Shown here: positions 8,952 through 16,595 of the stretch, piece by piece
How the letters are laid out: every line of letters starts with the position of its first letter
Numbering within the stretch: the first letter of the stretch is position 1
Source of the DNA: JAJPKK01 sp035311445
Lineage (GTDB): Bacteria > Pseudomonadota > Alphaproteobacteria > Rhizobiales > Xanthobacteraceae
Direction of reading: 5' to 3'
DNA length: 61,217 bases
Assembly (NCBI GenBank): GCA_035311445.1
Contig: DATGCX010000396.1
Coordinates: 1 to 61,217 of the forward strand
Notes under the pieces: generated by a model
Told to the model about the DNA's origin: nothing
The model's input: the letters and a program-made list of their open reading frames with translations, nothing else
Database searches by the model: none
Position numbers and translations under genes: made by a program

Positions 8952-9152
8952 CTCAAGCTAGGGATTGCAACGTTCGTCGGTTTCCACCATCGTCGTATAC
9001 TCGATGCGCTTTATCGACATAAGGTACGGTGCGGATGAACAACGAACGACGCCGATGCATCAACAGGCCGACGTGAATCCGCATCAGCAAACGTTTGTGT
9101 TCCAATTTCTTGCCGCAAATCTGGGGAAATCGTCGTTGCCGCGATGTTCCAC

Positions 9153-9166
9153 TTGAGAAAAGTCAA
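9153..9166 (+). promoter_or_regulatory. FixK/FNR-type box
   Basis: TTGAG-AAAA-GTCAA, followed by TGC, lies 102 nt before the pta start at 9269. It keeps the full TTGA-N6-TCAA core. It probably controls the whole pta-ackA-fabI operon. Confidence 0.72.
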
Positions 9167-9268
9167 TGCGCTCGAACCACAAGAGCGGCTTGTTGTCGTT
9201 TGAGTAACGATCGAACGCGCCCTTTCGAAATCTGCTTTCGAACATACGAACTTTCAGAGGATCTCAAC

Positions 9269-10264
9269 ATGCAGGAAAGCGGCATAAGTGCTGCGGTCGG
9301 ACTCAGTCCGATGGCACAGCCGGCGGTTCCGGCTCACTCCAAGTACGAACGGCTGATACAAAAGGCCAAACAGGTTCCGGCAGCTCTGACGGTCGTGGTT
9401 CATCCATGTGACGAAACCTCGCTGCGCGGCGCTGTGGAGGCGGCAGAGGCGGGAATTATCACTCCGACGCTCGTAGGACCGAAGGCCAAGATCGCAGCGG
9501 TGGCGCGTGAGCACGGCCTCAATATCGAACGCTACTCCATCGTCGACGCCCCACATAGCGACCAGGCGGCGGCGCGCGGCGTCGAACTGATCCGCGAGTC
9601 TAAGGGTGAACTCTTGATGAAAGGGAGTCTGCACACCGATGAGTTGATGCGACAGGTGACCTCCGGCACGACCGGTTTGCGAACAAGCCGGCGCATCAGT
9701 CATGTATTTATCATGGATGTTCCGACCTATCCCGAGACGCTGTTCATCACGGACGCAGCCATCAATATCTTTCCTGACCTGGATACCAAGCGCGACATCA
9801 TTCAAAATGTCGTCGATCTGTTCACACAGGTTGGTCTAGGCGAGCCGCGTGTGGCCATATTGTCCGCGGTCGAGACCGTCACCTCGAAGATTCCTTCAAC
9901 GATCGAAGCTGCCGCGCTGTGCAAGATGGCCGAGCGAGGACAGATCACCGGCGCGGTCCTGGATGGGCCGCTCGCCTTCGATAATGCCATTGATCCGGAA
10001 GCCGCGAGGATCAAGGGTATCGTGTCGCCCGTCGCCGGCCGAGCGCAGATCCTGGTGGTCCCCGATCTTGAAGCCGGGAACATGCTTGCCAAGAACCTCT
10101 CATTCCTGGCCAAAGCGGATGCGGCCGGCATCGTCCTCGGCGCACGAGTACCAATTATCCTGACTTCGCGCGCGGATTCGGTCCGTGCACGCATGGCATC
10201 ATGTGCGGTGGCGGTGCTCTATGCGCACGCGCGCCGGGGCACCATGGCAGTACCGGCGGCGTGA
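9269..10264 (+). CDS. pta: phosphate acetyl/butyryltransferase
   Basis: Converts acetyl-CoA (or butyryl-CoA) plus phosphate to acyl phosphate and CoA, the first step of the Pta-AckA pathway. The 331-residue protein is a PTA_PTB domain alone, with no MaoC or DRTGG extension, closer in size to phosphotransbutyrylase-like enzymes. Family features include LKGSLHTDELMRQV-like and VLDGPLAFDNAIDPEAARIKG segments and a VPDLEAGNMLAKNL motif. The frame is open back to 9095, but the ATG at 9269 follows AGAGG by 8 nt. Only 6 nt separate it from ackA, and a FixK-type box lies 102 nt upstream. Whether acetyl or butyryl is preferred cannot be read from sequence. Confidence 0.92.
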   Translation: MQESGISAAVGLSPMAQPAVPAHSKYERLIQKAKQVPAALTVVVHPCDETSLRGAVEAAEAGIITPTLVGPKAKIAAVAREHGLNIERYSIVDAPHSDQAAARGVELIRESKGELLMKGSLHTDELMRQVTSGTTGLRTSRRISHVFIMDVPTYPETLFITDAAINIFPDLDTKRDIIQNVVDLFTQVGLGEPRVAILSAVETVTSKIPSTIEAAALCKMAERGQITGAVLDGPLAFDNAIDPEAARIKGIVSPVAGRAQILVVPDLEAGNMLAKNLSFLAKADAAGIVLGARVPIILTSRADSVRARMASCAVAVLYAHARRGTMAVPAA

Positions 10265-10270
10265 TCTGAA

Positions 10271-11485
10271 ATGGATACGATCCTCGTAGTCAATGCCGGG
10301 TCATCCAGCGTCAAGTTCCAGGTCTATGACGCGGGTGATCGCAGCAACCTCAAACGGCTGGTCAAGGGGCAAATGGATGGGGTTGGCGCGCGGCCGCGGC
10401 TTCGCGCCGAGGCAGCTGACGGAACCTCGCTTATCGACTGCACTTATAATGTCGAAGAGGTTCACGACGTTCCGGCTGCGATCCAGACGGTCGGCAATTG
10501 GTTGCGTGAGATGCTCAAACGCGATCCGGCGGCCGTCGGTCACCGCGTCGTTCACGGCGGTCCGGAATACGACCGGCCGACACTGGTTGATACCGCAGTG
10601 CTTGCCAAGCTCGAGCGCTATGTCCCGCTGGCGCCACTGCATCAGCCCAACAATCTTGCGCCGATTCGGACAATTCTTGGCCGCTTTCCAGAACTACCTC
10701 AAGTCGCCTGCTTTGATACCGCGTTTCACCGCGGTCACGGGCCCGTAATCGATCATTTCGCGATTCCCGAGCAGTTTTATGCCGAGGGCGTGCGTCGCTA
10801 CGGATTCCACGGCCTCTCTTATGAATATGTTGCCGAACGACTGCGGATCATAGCGCCGGAGATCGCGAGAGGGCGGGTGATTGTCGCCCATCTCGGCAGC
10901 GGCGCTTCGATGTGCGCGCTGTCAAACGGCCGCAGTATCGAAAGCACCATGGGCTTTACTGCGCTCGATGGATTGCCGATGGGGACGCGGCCGGGCCAGA
11001 TCGACCCAGGCGTTCTGCTCTACCTCATTCAACAAAAAGGCATGACTCCCGCGGCAGTCGAGGACCTCCTCTATCGTAACAGCGGCCTCAAGGGCATTTC
11101 GGCCGTGAGCAACGATATGCGCGAACTCGCGACCAGCACGAATCCGGCCGCAAAGCTTGCGATCGATCATTTCGTTTATCGGATTGGTCTCCATGCGGGC
11201 ATGCTTGCTGCGGCGCTTGGCGGTCTCGATGCTTTCGTCTTCACTGCCGGGATCGGCGAGAACTCTGCGATGATTCGCGCGCATGTCGCCGAAAAGCTTG
11301 GCTGGCTGGGCGCGGAACTCGATCCTGCCGCCAACGCTGCCGCCAATTCGACGATTTCCACGCGAAACAGCCGGGTTTCCCTCCATGTGGTGCCGACTGA
11401 CGAGGAACTGATGATCGCCCGGCATACTGCGGAGACCGTTTGGGAGAGCGGCCTGGGTACGCGTTCACGGGAGAAAATCGCATGA
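10271..11485 (+). CDS. ackA: acetate kinase
   Basis: Transfers phosphate from acetyl phosphate to ADP, yielding acetate and ATP; together with Pta it gives substrate-level ATP when respiration is limited. The 404-residue protein has the ASKHA-fold N-terminal phosphate motif NAGSSSVKF (residues 6-14), the signature GHRVVHGG, the GFHGLSYEYV segment, the AHLGSGASM adenosine motif and TAGIGENS near the C-terminus. Length is typical. The last codons overlap the fabI start in an ATGA arrangement, so pta-ackA-fabI is one tightly coupled operon. Confidence 0.96.
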   Translation: MDTILVVNAGSSSVKFQVYDAGDRSNLKRLVKGQMDGVGARPRLRAEAADGTSLIDCTYNVEEVHDVPAAIQTVGNWLREMLKRDPAAVGHRVVHGGPEYDRPTLVDTAVLAKLERYVPLAPLHQPNNLAPIRTILGRFPELPQVACFDTAFHRGHGPVIDHFAIPEQFYAEGVRRYGFHGLSYEYVAERLRIIAPEIARGRVIVAHLGSGASMCALSNGRSIESTMGFTALDGLPMGTRPGQIDPGVLLYLIQQKGMTPAAVEDLLYRNSGLKGISAVSNDMRELATSTNPAAKLAIDHFVYRIGLHAGMLAAALGGLDAFVFTAGIGENSAMIRAHVAEKLGWLGAELDPAANAAANSTISTRNSRVSLHVVPTDEELMIARHTAETVWESGLGTRSREKIA

Positions 11486-12267
11486 AAATTCCGGTTGCAA
11501 AAGCGCCGCTGCTTGAGGGCAAGCGAGGCCTCGTCATCGGCATCGCCAATGAACAATCGATCGCGTGGGGCTGTGCCAAGGCCTTTCGCGCGTTTGGTGC
11601 CCAGCTCGCCGTGACCTACCTGAACGACAAAGCCAAGCCCTATGTGGAGCCGCTGGCTCAAGCGCTCGAATCGCCGATAGTCGCCCCCCTCGATGTGCGC
11701 ACACCTGGCCAGATGGAGGCGGTGTTCGAGCGCATTGCCAAGGACTGGGGACGGCTCGATTTCGCTGTCCATTCCATCGCCTTCTCCCCCAAGGACACGT
11801 TGCAGGGTCGTGTGGTGGATGTCCCGCATGACGGATTTTTGACGACAATGGATGTCTCGTGCTGGTCATTCATACGCATGGCGCATCTCGCCGAGCCGTT
11901 GATGCCCAATGGCGGCACGTTATTCACGATGACGTATTACGGCAGCCAGATGGTGGTGGAGAACTACAACATCATGGGTGTCGCCAAGGCGGCACTCGAA
12001 AGCGCAGTGCGCTATATCGCGGCGGAACTTGGCCCCAAAGGCATACGGGTTCATGCCATTTCGCCCGGACCGCTTTCCACGCGTGCCGCGTCCGGCATCC
12101 CGGAATTCGATGAGCTCCTTGAAAAGGCAAAGGCCAAGGCTCCCGCCCGCAGTCTTGTCAGCATCGAGGACGTCGGTGTCGCCACAGCCTTTCTGGCGCA
12201 CGACGCCGCCCGTCTCATCACCGGCGAAACGCTTTATGTCGACGGCGGGTATCACATCATCGACTAG
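11482..12267 (+). CDS. fabI: enoyl-[acyl-carrier-protein] reductase, FabI type
   Basis: NADH-dependent SDR enzyme that reduces trans-2-enoyl-ACP in fatty-acid synthesis. The 261-residue protein shows the FabI-type nucleotide motif GIANEQSIAWG, SIAFSPKD, and the catalytic pair Tyr162-x6-Lys169 in NYNIMGVAKA, with a second tyrosine at 152/153. A C-terminal ISPGPLSTRAASGI loop and VDGGYHIID end follow. The ATG at 11482 overlaps the ackA stop. Linking FabI to Pta-AckA under a FixK-type promoter suggests a condition-specific paralog that feeds acyl chains or re-oxidises NADH under low oxygen; the housekeeping fabI would then lie elsewhere. That last point is inference. Confidence 0.93.
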   Translation: MKIPVAKAPLLEGKRGLVIGIANEQSIAWGCAKAFRAFGAQLAVTYLNDKAKPYVEPLAQALESPIVAPLDVRTPGQMEAVFERIAKDWGRLDFAVHSIAFSPKDTLQGRVVDVPHDGFLTTMDVSCWSFIRMAHLAEPLMPNGGTLFTMTYYGSQMVVENYNIMGVAKAALESAVRYIAAELGPKGIRVHAISPGPLSTRAASGIPEFDELLEKAKAKAPARSLVSIEDVGVATAFLAHDAARLITGETLYVDGGYHIID

Positions 12268-12277
12268 CACGTGCTTT

Positions 12278-12317
12278 TGACTTAGCGGGTGCACAAATGA
12301 CTTAGCGGGTGCACAAA
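12278..12317. repeat. 20-bp exact tandem duplication
   Basis: The 20-base unit TGACTTAGCGGGTGCACAAA occurs at 12278-12297 and again at 12298-12317, immediately after fabI. It separates the operon from the phasin promoter. No gene is disrupted. Confidence 0.9.
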
Positions 12318-12351
12318 TCGATACGGATTGAAAGAGATAATCTCGCACGAG

Positions 12352-12365
12352 TTGATAAAAATCAA
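12352..12365 (+). promoter_or_regulatory. FixK/FNR-type box
   Basis: TTGAT-AAAA-ATCAA, identical to the box at 4642-4655 and also followed by TGC, lies 83 nt upstream of the phasin start at 12449. It is a perfect dyad. Confidence 0.8.
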
Positions 12366-12406
12366 TGCGCGCTGCGCCGAGTACAAAAAAATATCTACAA
12401 AAGCAA

Positions 12407-12440
12407 ACACTTAGGGAAAACTTAGGAAAAAACTTAGGGA
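12407..12440. repeat. three ACTTAGG repeats in the phasin leader
   Basis: ACTTAGG occurs at 12409, 12420 and 12432, each in an A-rich context, with spacings of 11 and 12 nt. The last copy runs into the AGGGAG ribosome-binding site of the phasin gene. It may be a slippage product or an RNA-binding array affecting translation. Confidence 0.7.
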
Positions 12441-12448
12441 GATGTGTT

Positions 12449-12826
12449 ATGACGCAGACGGAAACCAGGTCAACTTCGTCAACTGCAGCCATGCCTAATT
12501 TGATGTCACCGGAGATGGCCGAAATAAATAGAAAAAATGTCGAGACATTAGCTGCAGTCCAGAAGGAATTCCTCGATGCGCTAAACAAGGCGAACCGAGT
12601 TTGGATTAACTATTTGAACGAAGAAGCAGCGTTGATTTCCAGCCTCACCAGCAAGGTAACGACGACAAGATCCATTCCGGACGCCGCAGCAGCCTACCAG
12701 GAGTGGATGAATCAACACATGGATCTGCTTTCCAAGCAAACCCAGAAAGTCTTGGCAGAAACCCAGGAGTTCGCCAAAGCCTGCACGCAGATCGTGGGCA
12801 ACGGCCGCTGGCAACGAGGCTCCTAA
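12449..12826 (+). CDS. phasin family protein
   Basis: A 125-residue, mostly helical protein of the phasin type, which coats polyhydroxyalkanoate granules. Visible are an N-terminal Thr/Ser-rich stretch, then amphipathic helices (EINRKNVETLAAVQKEFLDA, MNQHMDLLSKQTQKVLAET) lacking cysteine until near the end. A longer frame begins at 12365 inside the FixK-type box; the ATG at 12449 with AGGGAG 8 nt upstream is preferred. Its position after the DUF3141 PhaC-like protein and before a CoA transferase supports a storage-granule role. Assignment rests on composition and context. Confidence 0.75.
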   Translation: MTQTETRSTSSTAAMPNLMSPEMAEINRKNVETLAAVQKEFLDALNKANRVWINYLNEEAALISSLTSKVTTTRSIPDAAAAYQEWMNQHMDLLSKQTQKVLAETQEFAKACTQIVGNGRWQRGS

Positions 12827-12845
12827 TTACCTGAGGTACTAGCAG

Positions 12846-12894
12846 AAAGCTGTCGGAAGCTTTTTGTAGGGGCCGACAACGTCAATAGTCGGCC
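12846..12894. terminator. two adjacent hairpins after the phasin gene
   Basis: AAAGCT/AGCTTT with a 6-nt loop is followed by TTG (about 12846-12866), then GGCCGAC (12871-12877) pairs with GTCGGCC (12888-12894). The first resembles a weak intrinsic terminator for the phasin gene; the second has no T-run and lies upstream of the next small gene. Confidence 0.35.
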
Positions 12895-12920
12895 TCAAAT
12901 ATAAGAGGAGGAAGACATCC

Positions 12921-13112
12921 ATGGAGAGTGCAGCATGCGAGCATTCTGACGATAGCCCGCGGCGCCGGGCCACAAACGAGGTGGTTCATTTGATCCGCAA
13001 GTTGCGTTGGATCGGAATGGAGGACGAAGCCAAGATCATGGCGGCGCGGCTTGCAGCTGACCGTGTACTGCCTGGAGACAACGTAATCGGTGGCCCGACA
13101 GATACGGACTGA
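12921..13112 (+). CDS. small conserved-looking hypothetical protein
   Basis: A 63-residue soluble protein, charged, with an amphipathic helix VVHLIRKLRWIGMEDEAKIMAA and no signal or cysteine pair. The RKLRWIGMEDEA segment recalls small proteins annotated near storage-metabolism genes in rhizobia; this was not searched. A strong AAGAGGAGG precedes the ATG at 12921. It lies between the phasin and the 3-hydroxybutyrate-dehydrogenase remnant, on the same strand. Function unknown. Confidence 0.65.
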   Translation: MESAACEHSDDSPRRRATNEVVHLIRKLRWIGMEDEAKIMAARLAADRVLPGDNVIGGPTDTD

Positions 13113-13130
13113 TGAAAAAAAGTGCATGCT

Positions 13131-13232
13131 TTAGGGCAGATCGGCGCCGTGACCGCGTTCCTGTGCTCAGAAGCGGCCACTGAGATTTGCGGTGCTGCTC
13201 TGCCGGTTGATGGTGGCCGGACTGTGCAATAG
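13131..13232 (+). pseudogene. remnant of an SDR dehydrogenase C-terminus (3-hydroxybutyrate dehydrogenase-like)
   Basis: Reading from 13131 gives LGQIGAVTAFLCSEAATEIC, then GAALPVDGGRTVQ and a stop at 13230-13232. This is the classic C-terminal end of short-chain dehydrogenases and most resembles D-3-hydroxybutyrate dehydrogenase. The rest of the gene, about 220 residues including the Rossmann motif and catalytic Tyr-Lys, is absent. It sits 19 nt before the 3-oxoacid CoA-transferase genes, where an intact bdhA would make pathway sense. The fragment is seen directly; the parent enzyme identity is inferred. Confidence 0.75.
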
Positions 13233-13251
13233 GTCGAGCGAGGTTCGGAAC

Positions 13252-13899
13252 ATGCAAACGGTTTCTGTTGAACAGTCGGTTGCCATGATCCCCGATGGTG
13301 CGACGTTGATGATCGGCGGTTTCATGGGCGTGGGCACGCCCGAACGCCTCATCGATGAGATCGTCCGCCAAAACAAACGCGATCTCACTGTCGTCGCAAA
13401 TGACACCGCGGTGCCCGGGCGCGGAATCGGCAAGCTCGTGACCGCGAAGCTGGTGCGCAAGGTCATCGCGAGCCATATCGGCCTCAATCCCGAAACCCAA
13501 CAGCAGATGATGGCCGGGAAAATGGAGGTGGAACTCGTCCCACAAGGCACGCTCATCGAACGCATTCGCGCCGGCGGGTATGGCCTGGGCGGGATCTTGA
13601 CGCAGACTGGTGTCGGCACCCCCGTCGAAAATGGCAAGCAGCGGATCGAGGTAAACGGCAAGACTTATCTGCTTGAGGTCGCGCTTCGTGCCGATTTCGC
13701 TCTCGTACACGCGTTCCTGTCGGACTATATGGGCAATCTGAGCTATGCACTGACCGCTCGGAATTTCAATCCTGTGATGGCGATGGCCGCTGACACTGTT
13801 GTGGCCAACGCGGACAACATCGTGCCGGTCGGCGTTCTGGCGCCAGATCACGTCGTGACGCCGGCACCCCTTGTTGACTACCTTGTCGCCAATGCGTGA
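13252..13899 (+). CDS. scoA: 3-oxoacid CoA-transferase subunit A
   Basis: Alpha subunit of a family I CoA-transferase (succinyl-CoA:3-ketoacid or acetate:acetoacetate type), which moves CoA to acetoacetate in ketone-body/PHB degradation. The 215-residue protein shows the signature GATLMIGGFMGVGTPE near the N-terminus and a VPQGTLIERIRAGGYGLGG segment. The frame extends back to 13192 through the SDR remnant, but the ATG at 13252 gives the usual subunit length. The B subunit follows with 7 nt between. Substrate specificity is not resolved from sequence. Confidence 0.93.
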   Translation: MQTVSVEQSVAMIPDGATLMIGGFMGVGTPERLIDEIVRQNKRDLTVVANDTAVPGRGIGKLVTAKLVRKVIASHIGLNPETQQQMMAGKMEVELVPQGTLIERIRAGGYGLGGILTQTGVGTPVENGKQRIEVNGKTYLLEVALRADFALVHAFLSDYMGNLSYALTARNFNPVMAMAADTVVANADNIVPVGVLAPDHVVTPAPLVDYLVANA

Positions 13900-13906
13900 G
13901 GGTGGA

Positions 13907-14557
13907 ATGGAACCGCAGGCTGTCATTGCGCGCCGAATTGCCCGCGAGCTGAAATCAGGTATGCTCGTCAACCTCGGCATCGGAATTCCGACACTTGTCG
14001 CAAACCATCTATCGGCGGGTGTGCATGTTTTTTTCCAATCTGAGAACGGGCTGATCGGTACCGGTGCGCCTCCGGAGGAAGGTATGGCGCATCCCACGCT
14101 GACCGACGCGGGCGGTCGTCCCGTTACCGCACTGCCTGGCGCCAGCACGTTCGACAGCGCCATGTCATTTGGCCTTATCCGCGGGGGGCACGTGGACGTT
14201 ACAGTTCTTGGCGGCCTACAGGTCGATCAACACGGACACCTCGCCAACTGGATGATACCCGGTAAGATGGTGCCGGGCATGGGCGGGGCCATGGATCTGG
14301 TAACGGGTGCTAAGCGCGTCATCGTTGCGATGCAACACACAGCTAAGGGCGCCTCCAAGATCGTGAAGAAATGCTCGCTGCCTATTACGTCGTTGCGTCC
14401 CGTGGACTTGGTCGTCACCGAACTGGCGGTGATCGCATTCCGCGACGGGCGCGCAACCTTGCTCGAAACTGCCCCCGGAGTGTCCGTTGCCGACATTGTG
14501 GTCGCGACCGAAGCCGAACTCGCAATTCCTGACCAAGTTCCACAAATGGCATTATAG
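13907..14557 (+). CDS. scoB: 3-oxoacid CoA-transferase subunit B
   Basis: Beta subunit of the same CoA-transferase, 216 residues. It contains the catalytic glutamate in the SENGLIG motif (Glu46), the NLGIGIPTLVANH N-terminal signature and a glycine-rich region MVPGMGGAMDLV. GAGGGTGG just upstream favours the ATG at 13907 over alternatives at 13871 and 13892. With scoA it would allow acetoacetate from stored PHB to enter central metabolism, complementing the storage genes upstream. It ends about 100 nt from the convergent GNAT gene. Confidence 0.93.
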   Translation: MEPQAVIARRIARELKSGMLVNLGIGIPTLVANHLSAGVHVFFQSENGLIGTGAPPEEGMAHPTLTDAGGRPVTALPGASTFDSAMSFGLIRGGHVDVTVLGGLQVDQHGHLANWMIPGKMVPGMGGAMDLVTGAKRVIVAMQHTAKGASKIVKKCSLPITSLRPVDLVVTELAVIAFRDGRATLLETAPGVSVADIVVATEAELAIPDQVPQMAL

Positions 14558-14659
14558 CATTTACGGAGATCGCCGCTCGGCTTGATCGGCCATTCGACGA
14601 CACGAGGCCGCCAGCAGAAATATCAGAACTTGTAACAACTGCTCTCGAATTGAAATCTC

Positions 14660-15178
14660 TCACACGAGCTGAAGCGTTATATGCACGACTTGAGCCTCCC
14701 GTGTTGTCGTTAGGCGGAGCCCGACCTTCCTGAATGTCTTCAGCATTGCCGTATTTTCAGGCAGGACCTCAGCAATCAGTTCTTTTATCCCTGCTTTACG
14801 CGCAATCTTGATAAGGTGGTGCATAAGGGCCGTTCCGATACCTTGCCCTTGGTACTGATCAACCACAGCGAAAGCGACCTCGGCCCTGCCGGGCTGCACG
14901 ACTACGTAACGTCCGCCGCCGACCACTGGCCGCTCGCCCTCGTCAAGCACGGCGACCAAAGCCACATGATTGACGAAGTCTATGTTCAAGAAGAACGCGA
15001 TTTCCTGCTCCGTAAAGCTCCGTTTCGCAGCGAAGAAGCGGCGATATAGCGATTCGTCGCTGGTGCGATCGATAGCCGCAACGAGCTCGTCGCCGTCATC
15101 CGGTCTAAGACAGCGAATTTCAATTCGGCGTCCGTTGGGCAGCAACTCAAGTGCCGAATAATTGGCCGTTTCCAACAT
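14660..15178 (-). CDS. GNAT family N-acetyltransferase
   Basis: A 172-residue acetyltransferase of the GNAT superfamily. The acetyl-CoA pyrophosphate loop is visible as VDQYQGQGIGTALMHHL (Q-x-x-G-x-G), preceded by a typical central beta strand AEVAFAVVD. The sequence resembles the C-terminal GNAT domain of large acyl-CoA synthetase/protein acetyltransferases, so a protein or small-molecule amine target is possible; none is proven. It is the third gene of a leftward hdeD-lapA-GNAT cluster, 37 nt after the preceding gene, so it probably shares the FixK-type promoter at 16143. Confidence 0.88.
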   Translation of the reverse strand: MLETANYSALELLPNGRRIEIRCLRPDDGDELVAAIDRTSDESLYRRFFAAKRSFTEQEIAFFLNIDFVNHVALVAVLDEGERPVVGGGRYVVVQPGRAEVAFAVVDQYQGQGIGTALMHHLIKIARKAGIKELIAEVLPENTAMLKTFRKVGLRLTTTREAQVVHITLQLV

Positions 15179-15215
15179 CGCGGGCCACCTCCATCACACG
15201 GGATGGTTTCCGTGG

Positions 15216-15434
15216 TCAATGTCGTTTTGCTCCCGCAATAGATTGACGCAGTAACGAGAGCAGACTGCCGCCAGTTATGGCACCCAGCACATAGATGACC
15301 GCGATCAGAAGGGCGAGCGGGATGTTGGCGCTAATGCGAAGGAGGGACACCGTAACGGTCTGGAAGTTTTGTACAGCGAAAACGAGGGTAGCAGCTGCAA
15401 ACAAAATGATTACGGCAAGATGGAACCATCGCAT
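15216..15434 (-). CDS. LapA-domain (DUF1049) membrane protein
   Basis: A 72-residue protein with two transmembrane helices: LAVIILFAAATLVFAVQNF and LALLIAVIYVLGAITGGSLL. The QNFQTVTVSLL segment between them is the LapA/DUF1049 hallmark. Members take part in lipopolysaccharide assembly or envelope homeostasis. A GGAGGACC site precedes the start. It is sandwiched between hdeD (34-nt gap) and the GNAT gene (37-nt gap), so an envelope-stress operon is inferred. Confidence 0.85.
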   Translation of the reverse strand: MRWFHLAVIILFAAATLVFAVQNFQTVTVSLLRISANIPLALLIAVIYVLGAITGGSLLSLLRQSIAGAKRH

Positions 15435-15468
15435 GTCCGGTCCTCCAGGACAAGGTCGCGAGCACTGG

Positions 15469-16047
15469 TCAGGCGTGACGCGCGATTTTCAGGCCTAAGC
15501 CAATCCCGATCCAGCTCGCCCCCGCGATCACGAGATCGATTCCGAGGAAAAGTCCTAAAACATAAAGGCTCGACACCGGCCAGCGCGTCAAAATCACTAA
15601 GCCAAGGAGCAGGGTGACAACTCCTGAGAGGACCAGCCAGATCCATGGCGTTCCCCCTTTCATACTGAAAGCGAGGATGATCCGCATAATTCCTGAAACG
15701 ACGAGCGCCATCCCCAACATGAGGGTCAGAATTACTGCCGCAAGAAGCGGATTTTCGAAGGTGACCAGGCCGGCAAGGATGTACAGGGCACCGAGAACGA
15801 GCCAGAGAAGGAACCTGCCCCAGGTCTTGAACTGGAAAGCATTGATGACCTCCGCTACGCCGGCGATCATCATCATGATGCCGACCACGAGCACGGTCGC
15901 GGCCGTCGCCATCACAATGCTGCCAAGAGCGATCAAGCCCCCGATGACATAGATCACTCCTAGCGCAATGATCCAACCGGACTTTGCCCGCAATGGCTCA
16001 AGTTCGGAGGTGCCAGGCGGAGTGTAGGCGTCAGACGCAGTGGCCAT
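15469..16047 (-). CDS. hdeD: HdeD family acid-resistance membrane protein
   Basis: A 192-residue integral membrane protein of the HdeD/DUF308 family. Six hydrophobic helices are evident, beginning GWIIALGVIYVIGGLIALGS and continuing with a repeated three-helix unit (DUF308 repeat). HdeD contributes to acid resistance at high cell density in enterobacteria and is also found in transmissible heat-resistance loci. GGAGGG lies about 10 nt before the ATG. A FixK-type box (16143-16156) lies 95 nt upstream and could also serve the divergent HdeA/B-like gene, pairing two acid-stress genes. Confidence 0.9.
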   Translation of the reverse strand: MATASDAYTPPGTSELEPLRAKSGWIIALGVIYVIGGLIALGSIVMATAATVLVVGIMMMIAGVAEVINAFQFKTWGRFLLWLVLGALYILAGLVTFENPLLAAVILTLMLGMALVVSGIMRIILAFSMKGGTPWIWLVLSGVVTLLLGLVILTRWPVSSLYVLGLFLGIDLVIAGASWIGIGLGLKIARHA

Positions 16048-16142
16048 GGTGAAACACCCTCCATCGCAGGATTTGTTCCTCAGGAGCTAGGTTGTTCGTC
16101 GATTCAAGAAAAATATCCTATCATTCGACAACGATTTAAGCA

Positions 16143-16156
16143 TTGAGAATAATCAA
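16143..16156. promoter_or_regulatory. FixK/FNR-type box between hdeD and the HdeA/B-like gene
   Basis: TTGAG-AATA-ATCAA lies in the divergent gap, 95 nt from the hdeD start (16047) and 139 nt from the HdeA/B-like start (16296). It may serve either gene or both. Confidence 0.7.
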
Positions 16157-16295
16157 ATGCTATCCGCAGGATTCGGCCACGGCTTTCCCGAAGATCTCAG
16201 GTGCGTCCAGCCTGCGAACTTGCTATCGAACCGATGGATTGCCGGTATGACATGTATCAAGGTGCAACGGGATCTTTGAACACAGGGAGCATGAC

Positions 16296-16595
16296 ATGAA
16301 ACTCAAACACATATTGCCCGGCCTTATACTTTCTGTGCTGGCGGCGACCGTGGGGCAAGCACAAGTCACAGTAGATATTGCAAAGATCAGTTGCGAGCAA
16401 TTGACGCTCCTGAAGGTGAATCCAGACTACCTCGCGCTCTGGCTCAGCGGCTACTACAATGCTAAGCACGATAATACTGTTGTTGATGTTGCACGATTCA
16501 AAGACTTTGCGACAAAGGTCAAAAGGAATTGCCTCTATGGTAACAAAGGCACTGTGATGGAAACTGTTGAAAAGCTACTCTCTTCGGGAAAATAG
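16296..16595 (+). CDS. HdeA/HdeB family periplasmic protein
   Basis: A 99-residue protein with a signal peptide ending near GQAQ. The mature domain, about 77 residues, has two cysteines (ISCEQL and RNCLYG) flanking helices with the WLSGYYNAKHDNTVVDV motif typical of alphaproteobacterial HdeA/B-like proteins. HdeA/B are small acid-activated periplasmic chaperones stabilised by one disulfide. The gene is divergent from hdeD across a gap holding a FixK-type box. Chaperone activity is inferred from the family. Confidence 0.82.
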   Translation: MKLKHILPGLILSVLAATVGQAQVTVDIAKISCEQLTLLKVNPDYLALWLSGYYNAKHDNTVVDVARFKDFATKVKRNCLYGNKGTVMETVEKLLSSGK

